A stretch of DNA of 34,627 nucleotides from Chloroflexota bacterium (GCA_005883625.1 VBDU01000014.1:1-34627); one strand, 5' to 3'. Shown: positions 25,423 to 34,148, numbered from the stretch's first letter. Program-made: numbers and translations. Notes: a model not told the origin generated them from the sequence alone.

Positions 25423-26402
25423 TGGGTAAGGCCCTCCGGATCTACTCGGGACGCAACCGGCCCGACCTGACGCCGGTCTACCTGCTCTTCGAGCGTCTCA
25501 CCGGCGTGCGGACGACGGTGGAAAAGGTCTACCACCACGATGCCGAGAAGCGCGTGCTCGCCGAGCGCGCGGATCCGCAAGCCGACCTGCTGCTCACGAA
25601 CAGCCAGCTCGCACTCGAGCTCGTTCGCGAGACCGGCGTGTTCGAGCCGTACGCGGCGCCGGTCGCGAAGGCGTACCCCGAGTGGCTGCGCGCGCCGGAC
25701 CATTCGTGGCTCTCGTTCACCGCCTGGCCGCGCGCCGCCATGGTGAACCGCACGGTGCTGGCGGACTCCTCCGCCTGGCCCGCGCGGCTCGAGGACCTCA
25801 CGGACGCGCGCTTTCGCGGCGCCGTCGCGTGCGCCGCGCTCGTCGAGATGACCACGGTGGCGCAGTTCGCCGCGCTCCGCGTCGTGAAGGGCGACGCCTG
25901 GACGACCGGGCTCATCGACCGACTCCTCGCGAACGGCATGCGCGTCTACGCATCGAACCTACGGACGCGCGAGGCGCTCGCCCGCGAGCGCAAAGCGGTC
26001 GCCATCGCGAATTCGTCGAACATCCACGTCTTCTATTTGGAGGGCAACCCCGTGGGCGAGGCGTGGCTCGACCAGGACGGCGGGATGGGGACGCACGTCG
26101 AGGCCCACACGGTCGCGCTCCTCGCCGGGGCGAAGCATCCCGCCGAGGCGCGCGCGTTCGTCGACTTCCTCCTGTCGCCGGAGATCCAGACGCTGCTCGC
26201 GCGCCTCTTTGGCGAGACACCGGTGAACGCGAAGGCCGCCCACGGGCCGGTCCGGCCTCTGTCGGAGATCAAGCGCATGGACGCGCCGCTGGCAAAGGTC
26301 GCGGCGCTCATCGAGAGCACGGTCACTCTGCTGCGGGACAAAGGGTTCGACGTCCGCGACGATCCAGTCGGGGGGCCGAGCCCCCCGGCCCCCAAGGGTT
26401 AG
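25422..26402 (+). CDS. Solute-binding protein (Fe3+/family 1 type) without a signal peptide
   Basis: A 326-residue type II periplasmic-binding fold. It starts MGKALRIYSGRNRPDLTPVY, which is already the first beta strand of the iron-binding (FutA/AfuA-like) group. Other family segments are ADPQADLLLTNSQLALELVR, AWPRAAMVNRTVL, VEAHTVALLAGAKHPAEARA, FLLSPEIQTLLA and ETPVNAKA. No signal peptide or lipobox is present, and upstream sequence is the MFS gene in another frame, so none can be added. It may act in the cytoplasm, or the leader was lost. It overlaps the MFS stop and precedes DppB, which is not its usual permease class. The last residues (GGPSPPAPKG) derive from a GC hairpin. Confidence 0.85.
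   Translation: MGKALRIYSGRNRPDLTPVYLLFERLTGVRTTVEKVYHHDAEKRVLAERADPQADLLLTNSQLALELVRETGVFEPYAAPVAKAYPEWLRAPDHSWLSFTAWPRAAMVNRTVLADSSAWPARLEDLTDARFRGAVACAALVEMTTVAQFAALRVVKGDAWTTGLIDRLLANGMRVYASNLRTREALARERKAVAIANSSNIHVFYLEGNPVGEAWLDQDGGMGTHVEAHTVALLAGAKHPAEARAFVDFLLSPEIQTLLARLFGETPVNAKAAHGPVRPLSEIKRMDAPLAKVAALIESTVTLLRDKGFDVRDDPVGGPSPPAPKG
26370..26388. repeat. REP-like GC hairpin inside the 3' end of the solute-binding protein gene
   Basis: An 8-bp stem CGGGGGGC with GCCCCCCG and a CGA loop, followed by a further C5 run, translated as GGPSPPAPKG. It parallels the element at 24110-24132 in position and layout. Confidence 0.55.
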
Positions 26403-26406
26403 CCCC

Positions 26407-27351
26407 GTGGCGAAGTTCATCGCACAGCGGTTCGTCGAGGCGATCCCGGTCGTGCTGCTCGCGTCGCTCCTGGTCTTCGCGATCCTGCATCTCATCCCCG
26501 GCGATCCGGTCGACGCGATGATGGGCGCGGCCGCCTTCGGCGTCGGAACGCCTGAGCAGCGGATCGCCCTCGCCGAGCAGATCCGCGACGACCTCGGGTT
26601 GAACGATCCGCTCGCGATCCAGTACGTGCGCTGGCTCGGGAACGCGGTCCGCGGAGACCTCGGACAGTCGTACATCCAGCACCAGGCGGTGACGAAGCTC
26701 ATCCTCGATCGCCTGCCGAGCACGCTCGAGCTCGCGGGCGCGGCGATGCTCCTCTCCATCGTCCTCGGCATGTCGCTCGGCGTGATCGCGGCGGTCAAGC
26801 GCAGCTCGCCGATCGACGCGGCGGTGATGCTCTTCTCGCTCGGCGGCGTGTCCATCCCGAGCTTCGCCTTCGCGATCCTCATGATCCTCATCTTCTCGGT
26901 GACGCTCGGGCTGGTGCCGGCCACCGGCTCGGGCAGCTTCGACCGGCTCATCCTTCCCGCCCTCGTGCTCGGCTACGAAGGCACCGGCCTCATCGCGCGG
27001 CTCACGCGCGCCTCGCTCCTCGAGGTCATGGGCCTCGAGTACATCCGCACGGCGCGCGGCAAAGGCCTCCACCCACGGACGATCCTCCGCCGGCACGCGC
27101 TACGGAACGCGCTGGTCCCGATCGTCACGATCGTGGGCCTGCAGGTCGGACGACTGCTCGCGGGCAGCGTCATCGTCGAGACGGTCTTCGCGCGGCAGGG
27201 CATCGGGCAGCTCGCGATCAACGCGATCCTCGCCAAGGACTATCCCGTCGTGCAGGGCGTCATCCTCCTCACCGCCGTCTCCTACCTCGTGGCGAATCTG
27301 CTGGTGGACGTCTCCTATGGCTACCTCAACCCCAAGATCCGATCGGCCTGA
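26407..27351 (+). CDS. ABC transporter permease, DppB/OppB type
   Basis: A 314-residue inner-membrane subunit of an oligopeptide/nickel-family importer. The N-terminus is MAKFIAQRFVEAIPVVLLAS, and FAILHLIPGDPVDAMMG is the family signature after helix 1. IRDDLGLNDPLAIQYVRWLG is the conserved periplasmic loop. The EAA loop that contacts the ATPase is in YIRTARGKGLHPRTILRRHA and LRNALVPIVTIVGLQVG. Start is GTG, with AAGGG upstream. It overlaps dppC by 35 bp. The binding protein is probably the one at 19040; no ATPase gene is in the window. Confidence 0.94.
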   Translation: MAKFIAQRFVEAIPVVLLASLLVFAILHLIPGDPVDAMMGAAAFGVGTPEQRIALAEQIRDDLGLNDPLAIQYVRWLGNAVRGDLGQSYIQHQAVTKLILDRLPSTLELAGAAMLLSIVLGMSLGVIAAVKRSSPIDAAVMLFSLGGVSIPSFAFAILMILIFSVTLGLVPATGSGSFDRLILPALVLGYEGTGLIARLTRASLLEVMGLEYIRTARGKGLHPRTILRRHALRNALVPIVTIVGLQVGRLLAGSVIVETVFARQGIGQLAINAILAKDYPVVQGVILLTAVSYLVANLLVDVSYGYLNPKIRSA

Positions 27352-28273
27352 CCTCGCACGGGTGCCGCTCGTGTCGGCCGTGGTCGCCGACCGGCGACCG
27401 CTCCCGGCGCTGCCGCGGCCGGCGGGCCCGTACCGGCGCGCCTGGTGGCGCTTCCGGCGCGATCGGCTCGCGATGGGCGCGCTCGCGCTCTTCGCGCTCC
27501 TCGCCGTCGTTTCCTTCCTCGGGCCGCTCGTCATCGCGATCGACCCCTACCAGCAGGACCTGCGGGGCTCGCTGCTGGCGCCGGGAGACGCCGGCCACCT
27601 CCTCGGCACGGACAACTTCGGCCGGGACGTGCTCCTCCGGCTCGTCGATGGCGGTCGCGTCTCGATGACCGTCGGTCTCGCCGCCGTGAGCGTGTCGCTC
27701 GCGATCGGCGGGCTCATCGGCCTTTTCGCGGGCTACTTCGGCGGCTGGACCGACCGGATCCTCATGCGGATCATCGACGTGAAGCTCGCCTTCCCCGGCA
27801 TCCTGCTGGCGCTCGTCATCGTCACCGTCCTTGGATCCGGCCTCGAGAAGGTCATGATCGCGGTCGGTATCGGCGGGATCCCCCGCTTCGCGCGGGTGGT
27901 CCGGGGCTCGGTCCTCAACACGAAGGGCGAGCTCTACGTCGAGGCCGCCCGGAGCATCGGCGCGAGCGACCGCCGGATCATGTTCGTGCACCTCGTGCCG
28001 CAGGTCCTCGGGCCGGTCATCACGATCGGGACCTTCGGCCTGGCGACCGCGATCCTGTCGACCGCTTCTCTGTCCTTTCTGGGGCTCGGGGCGCAGCCGC
28101 CAACGGCGGAGTGGGGCCTCATGCTGTCCGAGGCCCGCCGGTTCATCCGGATCGCCTGGTGGCTCGCGGTCTTCCCGGGGCTGGCGATCATGCTCGCCGT
28201 CCTCACGGTCAACGTCATCGGCGACGCGGTCCGCGACGCCCTCGACCCGCGCCTTCAGACCGCGGGCGACTAG
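27317..28273 (+). CDS. ABC transporter permease, DppC/OppC type
   Basis: The second membrane subunit of the oligopeptide-type importer, 318 residues. A cytoplasmic start with WWRFRRDRLAMGALALFALL leads into helix 1. The signature GHLLGTDNFGRDVLLRLVDG follows, and the EAA loop is EAARSIGASDRRIMFVHLVP. STASLSFLGLGAQPPTAEWG and VNVIGDAVRDALDPRL are the standard C-terminal motifs. ATG 27317 lies inside dppB; a later GTG (27361) would avoid the overlap, but neither has a strong ribosome site. Confidence 0.94.
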   Translation: MATSTPRSDRPDLARVPLVSAVVADRRPLPALPRPAGPYRRAWWRFRRDRLAMGALALFALLAVVSFLGPLVIAIDPYQQDLRGSLLAPGDAGHLLGTDNFGRDVLLRLVDGGRVSMTVGLAAVSVSLAIGGLIGLFAGYFGGWTDRILMRIIDVKLAFPGILLALVIVTVLGSGLEKVMIAVGIGGIPRFARVVRGSVLNTKGELYVEAARSIGASDRRIMFVHLVPQVLGPVITIGTFGLATAILSTASLSFLGLGAQPPTAEWGLMLSEARRFIRIAWWLAVFPGLAIMLAVLTVNVIGDAVRDALDPRLQTAGD

Positions 28274-28282
28274 AGTCCGCCG

Positions 28283-28708
28283 GTGCGCGCGCTCGTCAGC
28301 CTCTGCGTCATCGGCGCGCTCGCGAGCGCATGCGCGTCAGGGGTCACGCCAAGCGCGGGCCCGCCCACCGGCACGCGGCCGATCGCTCCGTCGGCGCCGG
28401 CGGTCGCAAGCGCGACGGCGCCGGCCACGCCCGCCACGTCCGCGCTCACCACCGGCACGGTCACCGTGCAGATGGGCGACCACTTCTACGACCCGGCCCG
28501 GCTGGTGGTCGCGCGCGGGACGACCGTGGTCTGGAAGAACGTGGGGATCACGGTGCACGATGTCACGTCGTACGACGGCTCGTTCCGCTCGTCCACGATG
28601 GGCCCCGGCAACACGTTCAGCTACACGTTCGCGCGGCCAGGCCGGTATCCCTACTACTGCACCCCGCACGCGGGTGACGGCATGATCGGCGAGGTCATCG
28701 TCGAGTGA
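28283..28708 (+). CDS. Cupredoxin lipoprotein (plastocyanin-like)
   Basis: A 141-residue exported copper protein. It begins with a lipoprotein signal (LVSLCVIGALASAC, Cys17 as the lipidation site), then an Ala/Pro/Thr linker to about residue 57. The cupredoxin domain shows type-1 ligands His92 (ITVHDVTSY), Cys126, His129 and Met134 in YYCTPHAGDGM. Unlike the cupredoxin at 5787 there is no C-terminal membrane helix. Its GTG start lies 10 bp past dppC, and its stop overlaps the next start (GTGA), so it is in the island operon. A redox partner is not visible. Confidence 0.9.
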   Translation: MRALVSLCVIGALASACASGVTPSAGPPTGTRPIAPSAPAVASATAPATPATSALTTGTVTVQMGDHFYDPARLVVARGTTVVWKNVGITVHDVTSYDGSFRSSTMGPGNTFSYTFARPGRYPYYCTPHAGDGMIGEVIVE

Positions 28709-29378
28709 GACGCCGCTGGCTCGATCTCGGGACCGCCGGCATGCTCGCGACGAGCATCGTGCTCGGCGCATGCGGCGGCTCGCCGCTCGAGAGCGCGCCT
28801 CCTCCGGCGCCCGCGGAAACGTTCGCCGCGTCGCGCTGGAGCTTCGACCAGGATCCCGCGGGATCGGTGCCGAGCGGCATGAGCGTGTTCGCCGGACGTT
28901 GGGCGGTCCGCGCCGAAGCCGGCACGCCCTCCGCGCCGAACGCGTTGTGTCAGACGGCCACGGCCGAGTTCCCGGCGCTCCAGCTCTCCTCCGAGCTCCA
29001 CCGCGACATGGCGGTAAGCGCGCGGTTCAAGCCGATCTCCGGCCGCGAGGACCAGGCCGGCGGCGTGCTGCTGCGGGTCCGCGACGCGAAGAACTACTAC
29101 ATCGTCCGCGCGAACGCGCTCGAGGGGACGTCGTGATCTTCAAGTACGTCGACGGCCGGCGCAGCGAGATCAAAAGCGGAGCCGCGACCGTGCCGAGCGG
29201 CACGTGGCAGCTGCTCCGTGCGGAAGCGATCGGCACGCGGATCCGCGGCTATCTGGGTGGCACGCTCGTCGTCGAGGGGGAGGACAGCACATTCGGCGAG
29301 GGCGGCGCCGGACTCTGGACCAAGGCCGACTCCGTGACGTGCTTCGACGACGTCGTGCTCGGCCCGGTCGGGGGATAA
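28705..29378 (+). pseudogene. Lipoprotein with laminin-G/DUF1080-like domain, interrupted by a frameshift
   Basis: GTG 28705 starts MRRRWLDLGTAGMLATSIVL with lipobox LGAC. The domain then reads like a concanavalin/3-keto-disaccharide hydrolase (DUF1080-like) fold: SRWSFDQDPAGSVPSGMSVF, FAGRWAVRAE, FKPISGREDQAGGVLLRVRD and NYYIVRANALEG. The frame ends at TGA 29134-29136. The rest continues in another frame: VVIFKYVDGRRSEIKSGAAT, WQLLRAEAIGTRIRGYLGGT and FGEGGAGLWTKADSVTCFDD, ending at 29378. A single missing base near 29123-29127 (GGGGACGTC for GGGGAACGTC) explains it: EG-N-VVIF. This may be a true lesion or a sequencing slip. It is the last gene of the plus arm. Confidence 0.8.
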
Positions 29379-29392
29379 CCGGCGCGCAGCGT

Positions 29393-29408
29393 CCCGCCGT
29401 CAGGCGGG
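29393..29408. terminator. Short hairpin between convergent genes
   Basis: CCCGCC-GTCA-GGCGGG, a perfect 6-bp stem over the stop codon of the APC permease and 14 bp past the lipoprotein end. No T tract, so a weak or factor-dependent terminator at best. Confidence 0.3.
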
Positions 29409-30677
29409 CGTCGCGCGACGAGGTCCGCGCCGCAACACCCAGCGGACGCCGACGAGCGCCGTCAGCACGCCCGCCGCGGCGGCCGTCGCGAGCGGCGGCA
29501 GCGAGAGCACGAGCGCGACGCAGCCCACGACGCCGTACCACGAGAAGAGCGGCGAGGCGATGCGTTTGTCTTTCGACAGCTCGAGCGCCGCCTGGTGCGT
29601 GACGAGATACCAGACGACCATGAACGCGCTCGCGACCGCGAGGAGCGAGCGGAGATCGAAGGCGAGCGCCAGCAGGGCGCTCACGAGACCGAGAGCGATC
29701 ACCGAGCGGTACGGCGTGCGAAAGCGCGCGTGAACTCCGGCGAGCCAGCCGGGGAGCTCCCGCGCCCGAGCCATCGCGAGCCCAACTCGCGACGCGGTGA
29801 GGAGGATGCCGATGATGTCGTAGAACGTCGCGACGAGCGCCGCGGCGAACACCGCCCAGACGGCCGAGCCGGCGGCTGTCGCGGCGGCCGAAAGCAGCGG
29901 CGTGTCCTGTGCGCCGACCTGTTGAGCGCCCTCCACGCCCAGCGTGATCGCACCGACCGTCAGGAACACGACCGCCGCGACCGCGACCCCTCCCACGATG
30001 CTGATCGGGATGGAGCGGCGCGGGTCCTTCATCTCGCTCGCCATGATCGCGGTGCGCATGAAGCCATCCCACGACCAGAAAAAGAGCGCCGCCCCGGTGA
30101 GCACGCCCGCCAGGCCCTTGTCGCCAAAGATCGGCATGAGCCGGGCCGGATCGACCGCGTGGAACGCGGTGGCGCAGTAGATGGCGAGCAAGCCGACGAG
30201 GACCGCGAGCAACCCGATGAGCACCCGTGACGTCAGCTCGATGCCGAGGATGTTGAATCCGGTCACGGCGAGGACCGCGACAGGCGCGACGACGCGGACC
30301 GGGAGGTCCGGGACGACCTGCCCGAGATAGGTCGCGAACATGAGCGCGACGACGCTCGTCGAGACGATCGCCTTGCCGAGGTAGCCGCAGCCGGCGATGA
30401 ACCCGATCGTGTCGTGGCCGAAGGCGCGCGCCCAGGTGAACGCGCCGCCCTCTTCGGGGTTGTTCACGCCGAGCTGAGCGGCGCTGATCCCGGTCGCGAG
30501 CGCCACCGTGCCGCCGAGGAGCATCGCGACGAGCACGCCGGTGCCGGCGGCATCCGTCGCCGCCCCGAGCGCGGCGAAGATCCCAGTGCCCACGATCATC
30601 GCCGCGGTGAACAGCGTCCCGGTCCGGGCATCGAGCTCACGCTTGAGGCTCTGCCCGGTGCTTTCGCTCATCGGCAT
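29400..30677 (-). CDS. APC-superfamily amino-acid permease
   Basis: A 425-residue secondary transporter with about 12 helices. It starts MPMSESTGQSLKRELDARTG, and helix 1 carries the unwound APC motif AAMIVGTGIFAALG. Helix 2-3 contains NNPEEGGAFTWARAFG, a variant of the usual PxxGG-Y motif. FFWSWDGFMRTAIMASEMKD matches helix 6 and its loop, followed by RRSIPISIVGGVAVAAVVFL. ATG 30677 is preferred; the frame opens further upstream at 30791 but that part looks noncoding. No ribosome site is clear. The substrate cannot be told; amino acids or polyamines are usual. It is divergent from the cyclase gene. Confidence 0.9.
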   Translation of the reverse strand: MPMSESTGQSLKRELDARTGTLFTAAMIVGTGIFAALGAATDAAGTGVLVAMLLGGTVALATGISAAQLGVNNPEEGGAFTWARAFGHDTIGFIAGCGYLGKAIVSTSVVALMFATYLGQVVPDLPVRVVAPVAVLAVTGFNILGIELTSRVLIGLLAVLVGLLAIYCATAFHAVDPARLMPIFGDKGLAGVLTGAALFFWSWDGFMRTAIMASEMKDPRRSIPISIVGGVAVAAVVFLTVGAITLGVEGAQQVGAQDTPLLSAAATAAGSAVWAVFAAALVATFYDIIGILLTASRVGLAMARARELPGWLAGVHARFRTPYRSVIALGLVSALLALAFDLRSLLAVASAFMVVWYLVTHQAALELSKDKRIASPLFSWYGVVGCVALVLSLPPLATAAAAGVLTALVGVRWVLRRGPRRATPA

Positions 30678-30847
30678 CGCAGACGGCGCGGGTCCAACGC
30701 AGCCTCGGATCTCACCGGCCAAGCATGGCGCAGCGTCCGCTCGAGGCGTCGACCGGTCCGTCCAGAGCCCACCTAGACCCCGACTCGACACTCAGGCAGC
30801 GACCGGCGGCCAATACGCTGGCTGGGCACATGGTCTGGGGAGCCAAC

Positions 30848-33800
30848 GTGTCCTGCCCGAAATGCGGCGCGGGCATGCCCGCGGACTACGTGTACTGCGG
30901 AAGATGCGGGACGCGTCTCGAATCGCCGGGCGAGGTCGAAGGCGAGACCCGGCAGGTCACGGTCCTCTTCGCCGACATCTCGGGCTTCACCGCCCTCGCG
31001 GAGCGGCTCGGCCCCGAGGAGCTGCACGAGAACATGCGCACGGCCTGGGACGCGATCGCCGCGGAGATCCGCGCCAACGGCGGGCTCATCGAGAAATACA
31101 TCGGCGACGCCGTAGTCGCGGTGTTCGGCGCGGTCGACGAGGATGAGGGGCATCCCGAGCAGGCGCAGCACGCGGCGCTCGCGATCCTCGGCGCGCTCGA
31201 GCGCACGAACGCGCGGATCGAGGGGCGGACCGGCCGGCGCCTCGCGCTTCGGGTCGGCGTGAATACGGGGATCGCCGTCGCCGGCGCGATCGGCGACAAG
31301 GAGAGCGAGTTCGGCGTTCTCGGCGACGCCGTGAACGTGGCCGCGCGGCTCGAGCAGGCCGCCGAGCCAGGCGAGATCCTCATCGGGGACGCGACCTACC
31401 GCCGCACGCCGGGGGTCTTCGCGTACGAGCCTCATCCGCCCGTCGCCGCGAAGGGCAAGACCGCGCCTCTCGTCGCATGGCGTCTCCTGCGGACGGAGGC
31501 GGCCGGGGCGCGAGAGGGTCGGCGCGCGCCGCTCGTGGGCCGCGACGCCGAGGTCGCGCTCCTCGTAGGCGCGCTCGACGAGGCGCTCGCGGGCAAGGGG
31601 CGCATCGTGTCGATCGTCGCCGAGGCCGGGCTCGGCAAGTCGCGCCTCGTCGACGAGGTCATCGCCGATCCGCGAGCGCGCGGCGCACGCGTCGCGAGAG
31701 CGCGCTGCTCGCCGTACGACGCGCATCGGGCCTACGGCGCGATCTCGGACCTCCTGCGCCGTGCGCTCGCGATCTCGACGACGTCGTCGGTCGATCACGC
31801 GCATCGCGTCCTGACCGAGACGCTGCCCGGCCTCGAGCCCGACACGCGGAGCCTCCTGCTGACCGCGCTCGGCTACGCCGTCCCGCTCCCCGCGCTGTCG
31901 AGCGAGACGCGCCGCCGGATGCTCGACCACGGCATCCACGAGCTCATCCTCCGGGTCGCCAAGACGCAGGGCGTGATCCTCGCGCTCACCGACGTCCAGT
32001 GGTGCGACGCGGCGTCGCAGGACGTGCTGGCCGCGCTCGCGCCGAGTCTCCTCGAGGTCGCCGCGTTCGTCGTCACGACGTATCGCCCCGAGCTCACGCC
32101 GGCGTGGACGACGGCGCGGACGCATCTCCAGCTGCGGCTCGGCCCGCTCGACCAGACGGGCGCGCAGACGCTGCTCCAGGCGCTGCTGCCGCAAGGCGCG
32201 CTCCCGCCCGAGGCGATCGCCGAGGTGGCGACACGCACCGAGGGCGGCCCGACATACCTCGTCGAAGCGGCGCACTGGCTCGTGGCCACGGGCGTGGTCG
32301 TCCAGCGCGACGACTCGACTCCGCTCGCCGACGTCGGCCGGGTGTCGGAGCTGCCGGGGACCCTGCCGATGCTCCTGCTCCGGCGCGCCGAGTCCGCGTC
32401 TGCGGAGGAGCGGCGCGTGCTCCACGCGACCGCGGTCGCGGCGCGCAGCTGCGATCCCGCGCTCCTGCGCGCGCTCTTCGGCGGCGACCTCGACGTCGAC
32501 GCGTGCCTCGCCGGGCTCGTCGCGAAGGGCCTGCTCGAGGTGAGCGGGCGCGGCGAGTATCGCTTCCGGCAGGCGTTCCTCCGCGAGCTCGTGTACGGGT
32601 CGATGCTCGTGCGGCACCGTCAGGAGCTGCACGGCCGTCTCGGGCAGGTCATCGAGAACGTCCTGCCCGAGGTCGCGATCCAGCAGCCCGAGCTGCTCGC
32701 CGACCACTACGCGAACTCCGCCCACCCGGCGCGCGCCATCGACTACGGAATGCGCGCGGGCGGCCGCGCGGAGGCGCTGCACGATCTCGCGGACGCGCTG
32801 CACCACTACCGCAACGTCGCCGAGGTGGCGCAGGGCCTGCCCGACGGGAACGAGGCGCGGGCGGTCGCGCTCCTGCGCGCGAGCGACGCGGCGCGCGGCC
32901 TCGGCCGCGAAGGCGACGCGCTCACGCTCGCCGAAGAAGGGCTCGCCGGCGCACCCGCCGAGGGCGAGGTCCGCGGCGCGCTCCGGCGCCGCGCGGGCGA
33001 GCTCGCGGCGAGGGCGCGGGCGGTCGAGCGCTCCGCGGAGCACCTGGCCGAGGCCGAGCGCCTCACACCGGAGACCGGGCCCGAACGGGCGGAGCTCACG
33101 CTGGCGAAGGCGTACCTCGCGCGCTCGGACGATCGCACGAACGAAGCGCTCATGATCGCGCGGGCCGCCGAGAAGGAAGCGCTCGCGGCCGAGGCGCGAC
33201 CGATCGCGCTCCGCGCGGAGGAGGCGATCGTCGAGTTCGCGAGTGCGGCGGGCTCGCGCGAGGAGGCGACGCGCGCGCTCGAACGCTGCGTCGAGCATGC
33301 GAACGCGATCGGCGATCTGTCGAGCCTGGCGCGCGCGCTCTCGACGCTCACCTACTACGCGCTCGACCGCGGTGACAACGCCGCGGCGGAGCGGCTGGGG
33401 AACGATCTGCTCGCCGCGGCGGTGCGGCTCGGCGACGTCGCCGGCGAGGCGGCGGCCCTTCGCGCGCTCGGGCGCGCGTTCTTCGGGCAGGGCCGCTGGT
33501 CGGAGGCCGACGGCGCCCTCGGCCGCGCGCTCGGGCTCGCGGACCCGCTCACGCAGGGGCCCCAGCTGGCGGACCCCTCCGCGACGCTCCTCACGCTCGG
33601 CACACTCGCCCTGGAGCGCGGCGACCTCGCGACCGCCGGCACGACGCTCGCCGAGGCGCGCGCACTCGCGGAGCGCTCGCCGGGGCGCAAGCACCTCATC
33701 CCTCGCGTCGCGACCGAGCTCGCGCGCCTCGCGCTCGAGAAGGGCGCCGTCGAGGACGCGCGTCAGCACGCGGCCGCGGCGTACACCGCGCAGCACGCGC

Positions 33801-34120
33801 ACGAGTGCCGCCGTTGCGGCGCGGGCATCGCCGCGACGCTCGTCGAGGTCGCGAGCGCGGCGGGCGAGCTCACCACGGCCGAGGCGCGCCGCGCCGAAGG
33901 TCTCGAGGACGCGTTCCGTCTGAACCTGCCGGTCGCCGCCGCGGAGATCCGCTACGCCGCGGCGCGCCTGCAGGTCGCCCGCGGCGATCTCGTCGCGGCT
34001 CGCGCCGAGGCGGAGGCGGCGCTCGCGACGTTCGAGCAGCTCGGACCGCCGCACTGGGCCGAGCGGGCGCGCCGCCGGGTCGTCGAGCTGAACACGCTCG
34101 CGCGCGAACAGACCGCGTAG
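30848..34120 (+). CDS. Zinc ribbon - class III nucleotidyl cyclase - AAA ATPase - TPR signalling protein
   Basis: A large soluble protein of 1090 residues. GTG 30848 is chosen because GGGGAG lies 5 nt upstream and it opens directly at the zinc ribbon (CPKCG at 3-7, CGRCG at 17-21). The class III cyclase domain (about 34-225) has metal-binding Asp43 (FADISGF) and Asp87 (EKYIGDAVVAVFG). Transition-state residues Asn163 and Arg167 lie in GDAVNVAARLE. Lys83 matches the adenine-contacting Lys, but the partner Asp position is Gly (EFGVLGD), so ATP specificity is not assured. The AAA/STAND-like ATPase domain follows: VGRDAEVALLVGALDEALAG, Walker A at 258-265 (AEAGLGKS), and VILALTDVQWCD as Walker B. 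The C-terminal 450 or so residues are TPR-like helices. This architecture is common in Actinobacteria and Chloroflexota. Signal unknown. Confidence 0.9.
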   Translation: MSCPKCGAGMPADYVYCGRCGTRLESPGEVEGETRQVTVLFADISGFTALAERLGPEELHENMRTAWDAIAAEIRANGGLIEKYIGDAVVAVFGAVDEDEGHPEQAQHAALAILGALERTNARIEGRTGRRLALRVGVNTGIAVAGAIGDKESEFGVLGDAVNVAARLEQAAEPGEILIGDATYRRTPGVFAYEPHPPVAAKGKTAPLVAWRLLRTEAAGAREGRRAPLVGRDAEVALLVGALDEALAGKGRIVSIVAEAGLGKSRLVDEVIADPRARGARVARARCSPYDAHRAYGAISDLLRRALAISTTSSVDHAHRVLTETLPGLEPDTRSLLLTALGYAVPLPALSSETRRRMLDHGIHELILRVAKTQGVILALTDVQWCDAASQDVLAALAPSLLEVAAFVVTTYRPELTPAWTTARTHLQLRLGPLDQTGAQTLLQALLPQGALPPEAIAEVATRTEGGPTYLVEAAHWLVATGVVVQRDDSTPLADVGRVSELPGTLPMLLLRRAESASAEERRVLHATAVAARSCDPALLRALFGGDLDVDACLAGLVAKGLLEVSGRGEYRFRQAFLRELVYGSMLVRHRQELHGRLGQVIENVLPEVAIQQPELLADHYANSAHPARAIDYGMRAGGRAEALHDLADALHHYRNVAEVAQGLPDGNEARAVALLRASDAARGLGREGDALTLAEEGLAGAPAEGEVRGALRRRAGELAARARAVERSAEHLAEAERLTPETGPERAELTLAKAYLARSDDRTNEALMIARAAEKEALAAEARPIALRAEEAIVEFASAAGSREEATRALERCVEHANAIGDLSSLARALSTLTYYALDRGDNAAAERLGNDLLAAAVRLGDVAGEAAALRALGRAFFGQGRWSEADGALGRALGLADPLTQGPQLADPSATLLTLGTLALERGDLATAGTTLAEARALAERSPGRKHLIPRVATELARLALEKGAVEDARQHAAAAYTAQHAHECRRCGAGIAATLVEVASAAGELTTAEARRAEGLEDAFRLNLPVAAAEIRYAAARLQVARGDLVAARAEAEAALATFEQLGPPHWAERARRRVVELNTLAREQTA

Positions 34121-34136
34121 CTCGTACTAGCGGCCC

Positions 34137-34148
34137 GTACCCGGGTAC
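34137..34148. other. 12-bp perfect palindrome after the cyclase gene
   Basis: GTACCCGGGTAC is a perfect palindrome 16 bp past the cyclase stop, followed by CCCCCGACCGGGG. It could be a regulator site for the next gene or part of a terminator. No T tract follows. Confidence 0.3.

Noticed and set aside
30773..34054. Minus-strand frame of 1093 codons opposite the cyclase gene
   Set aside because: Length comes from codon bias on the sense strand; translation is Arg-rich and matches nothing.
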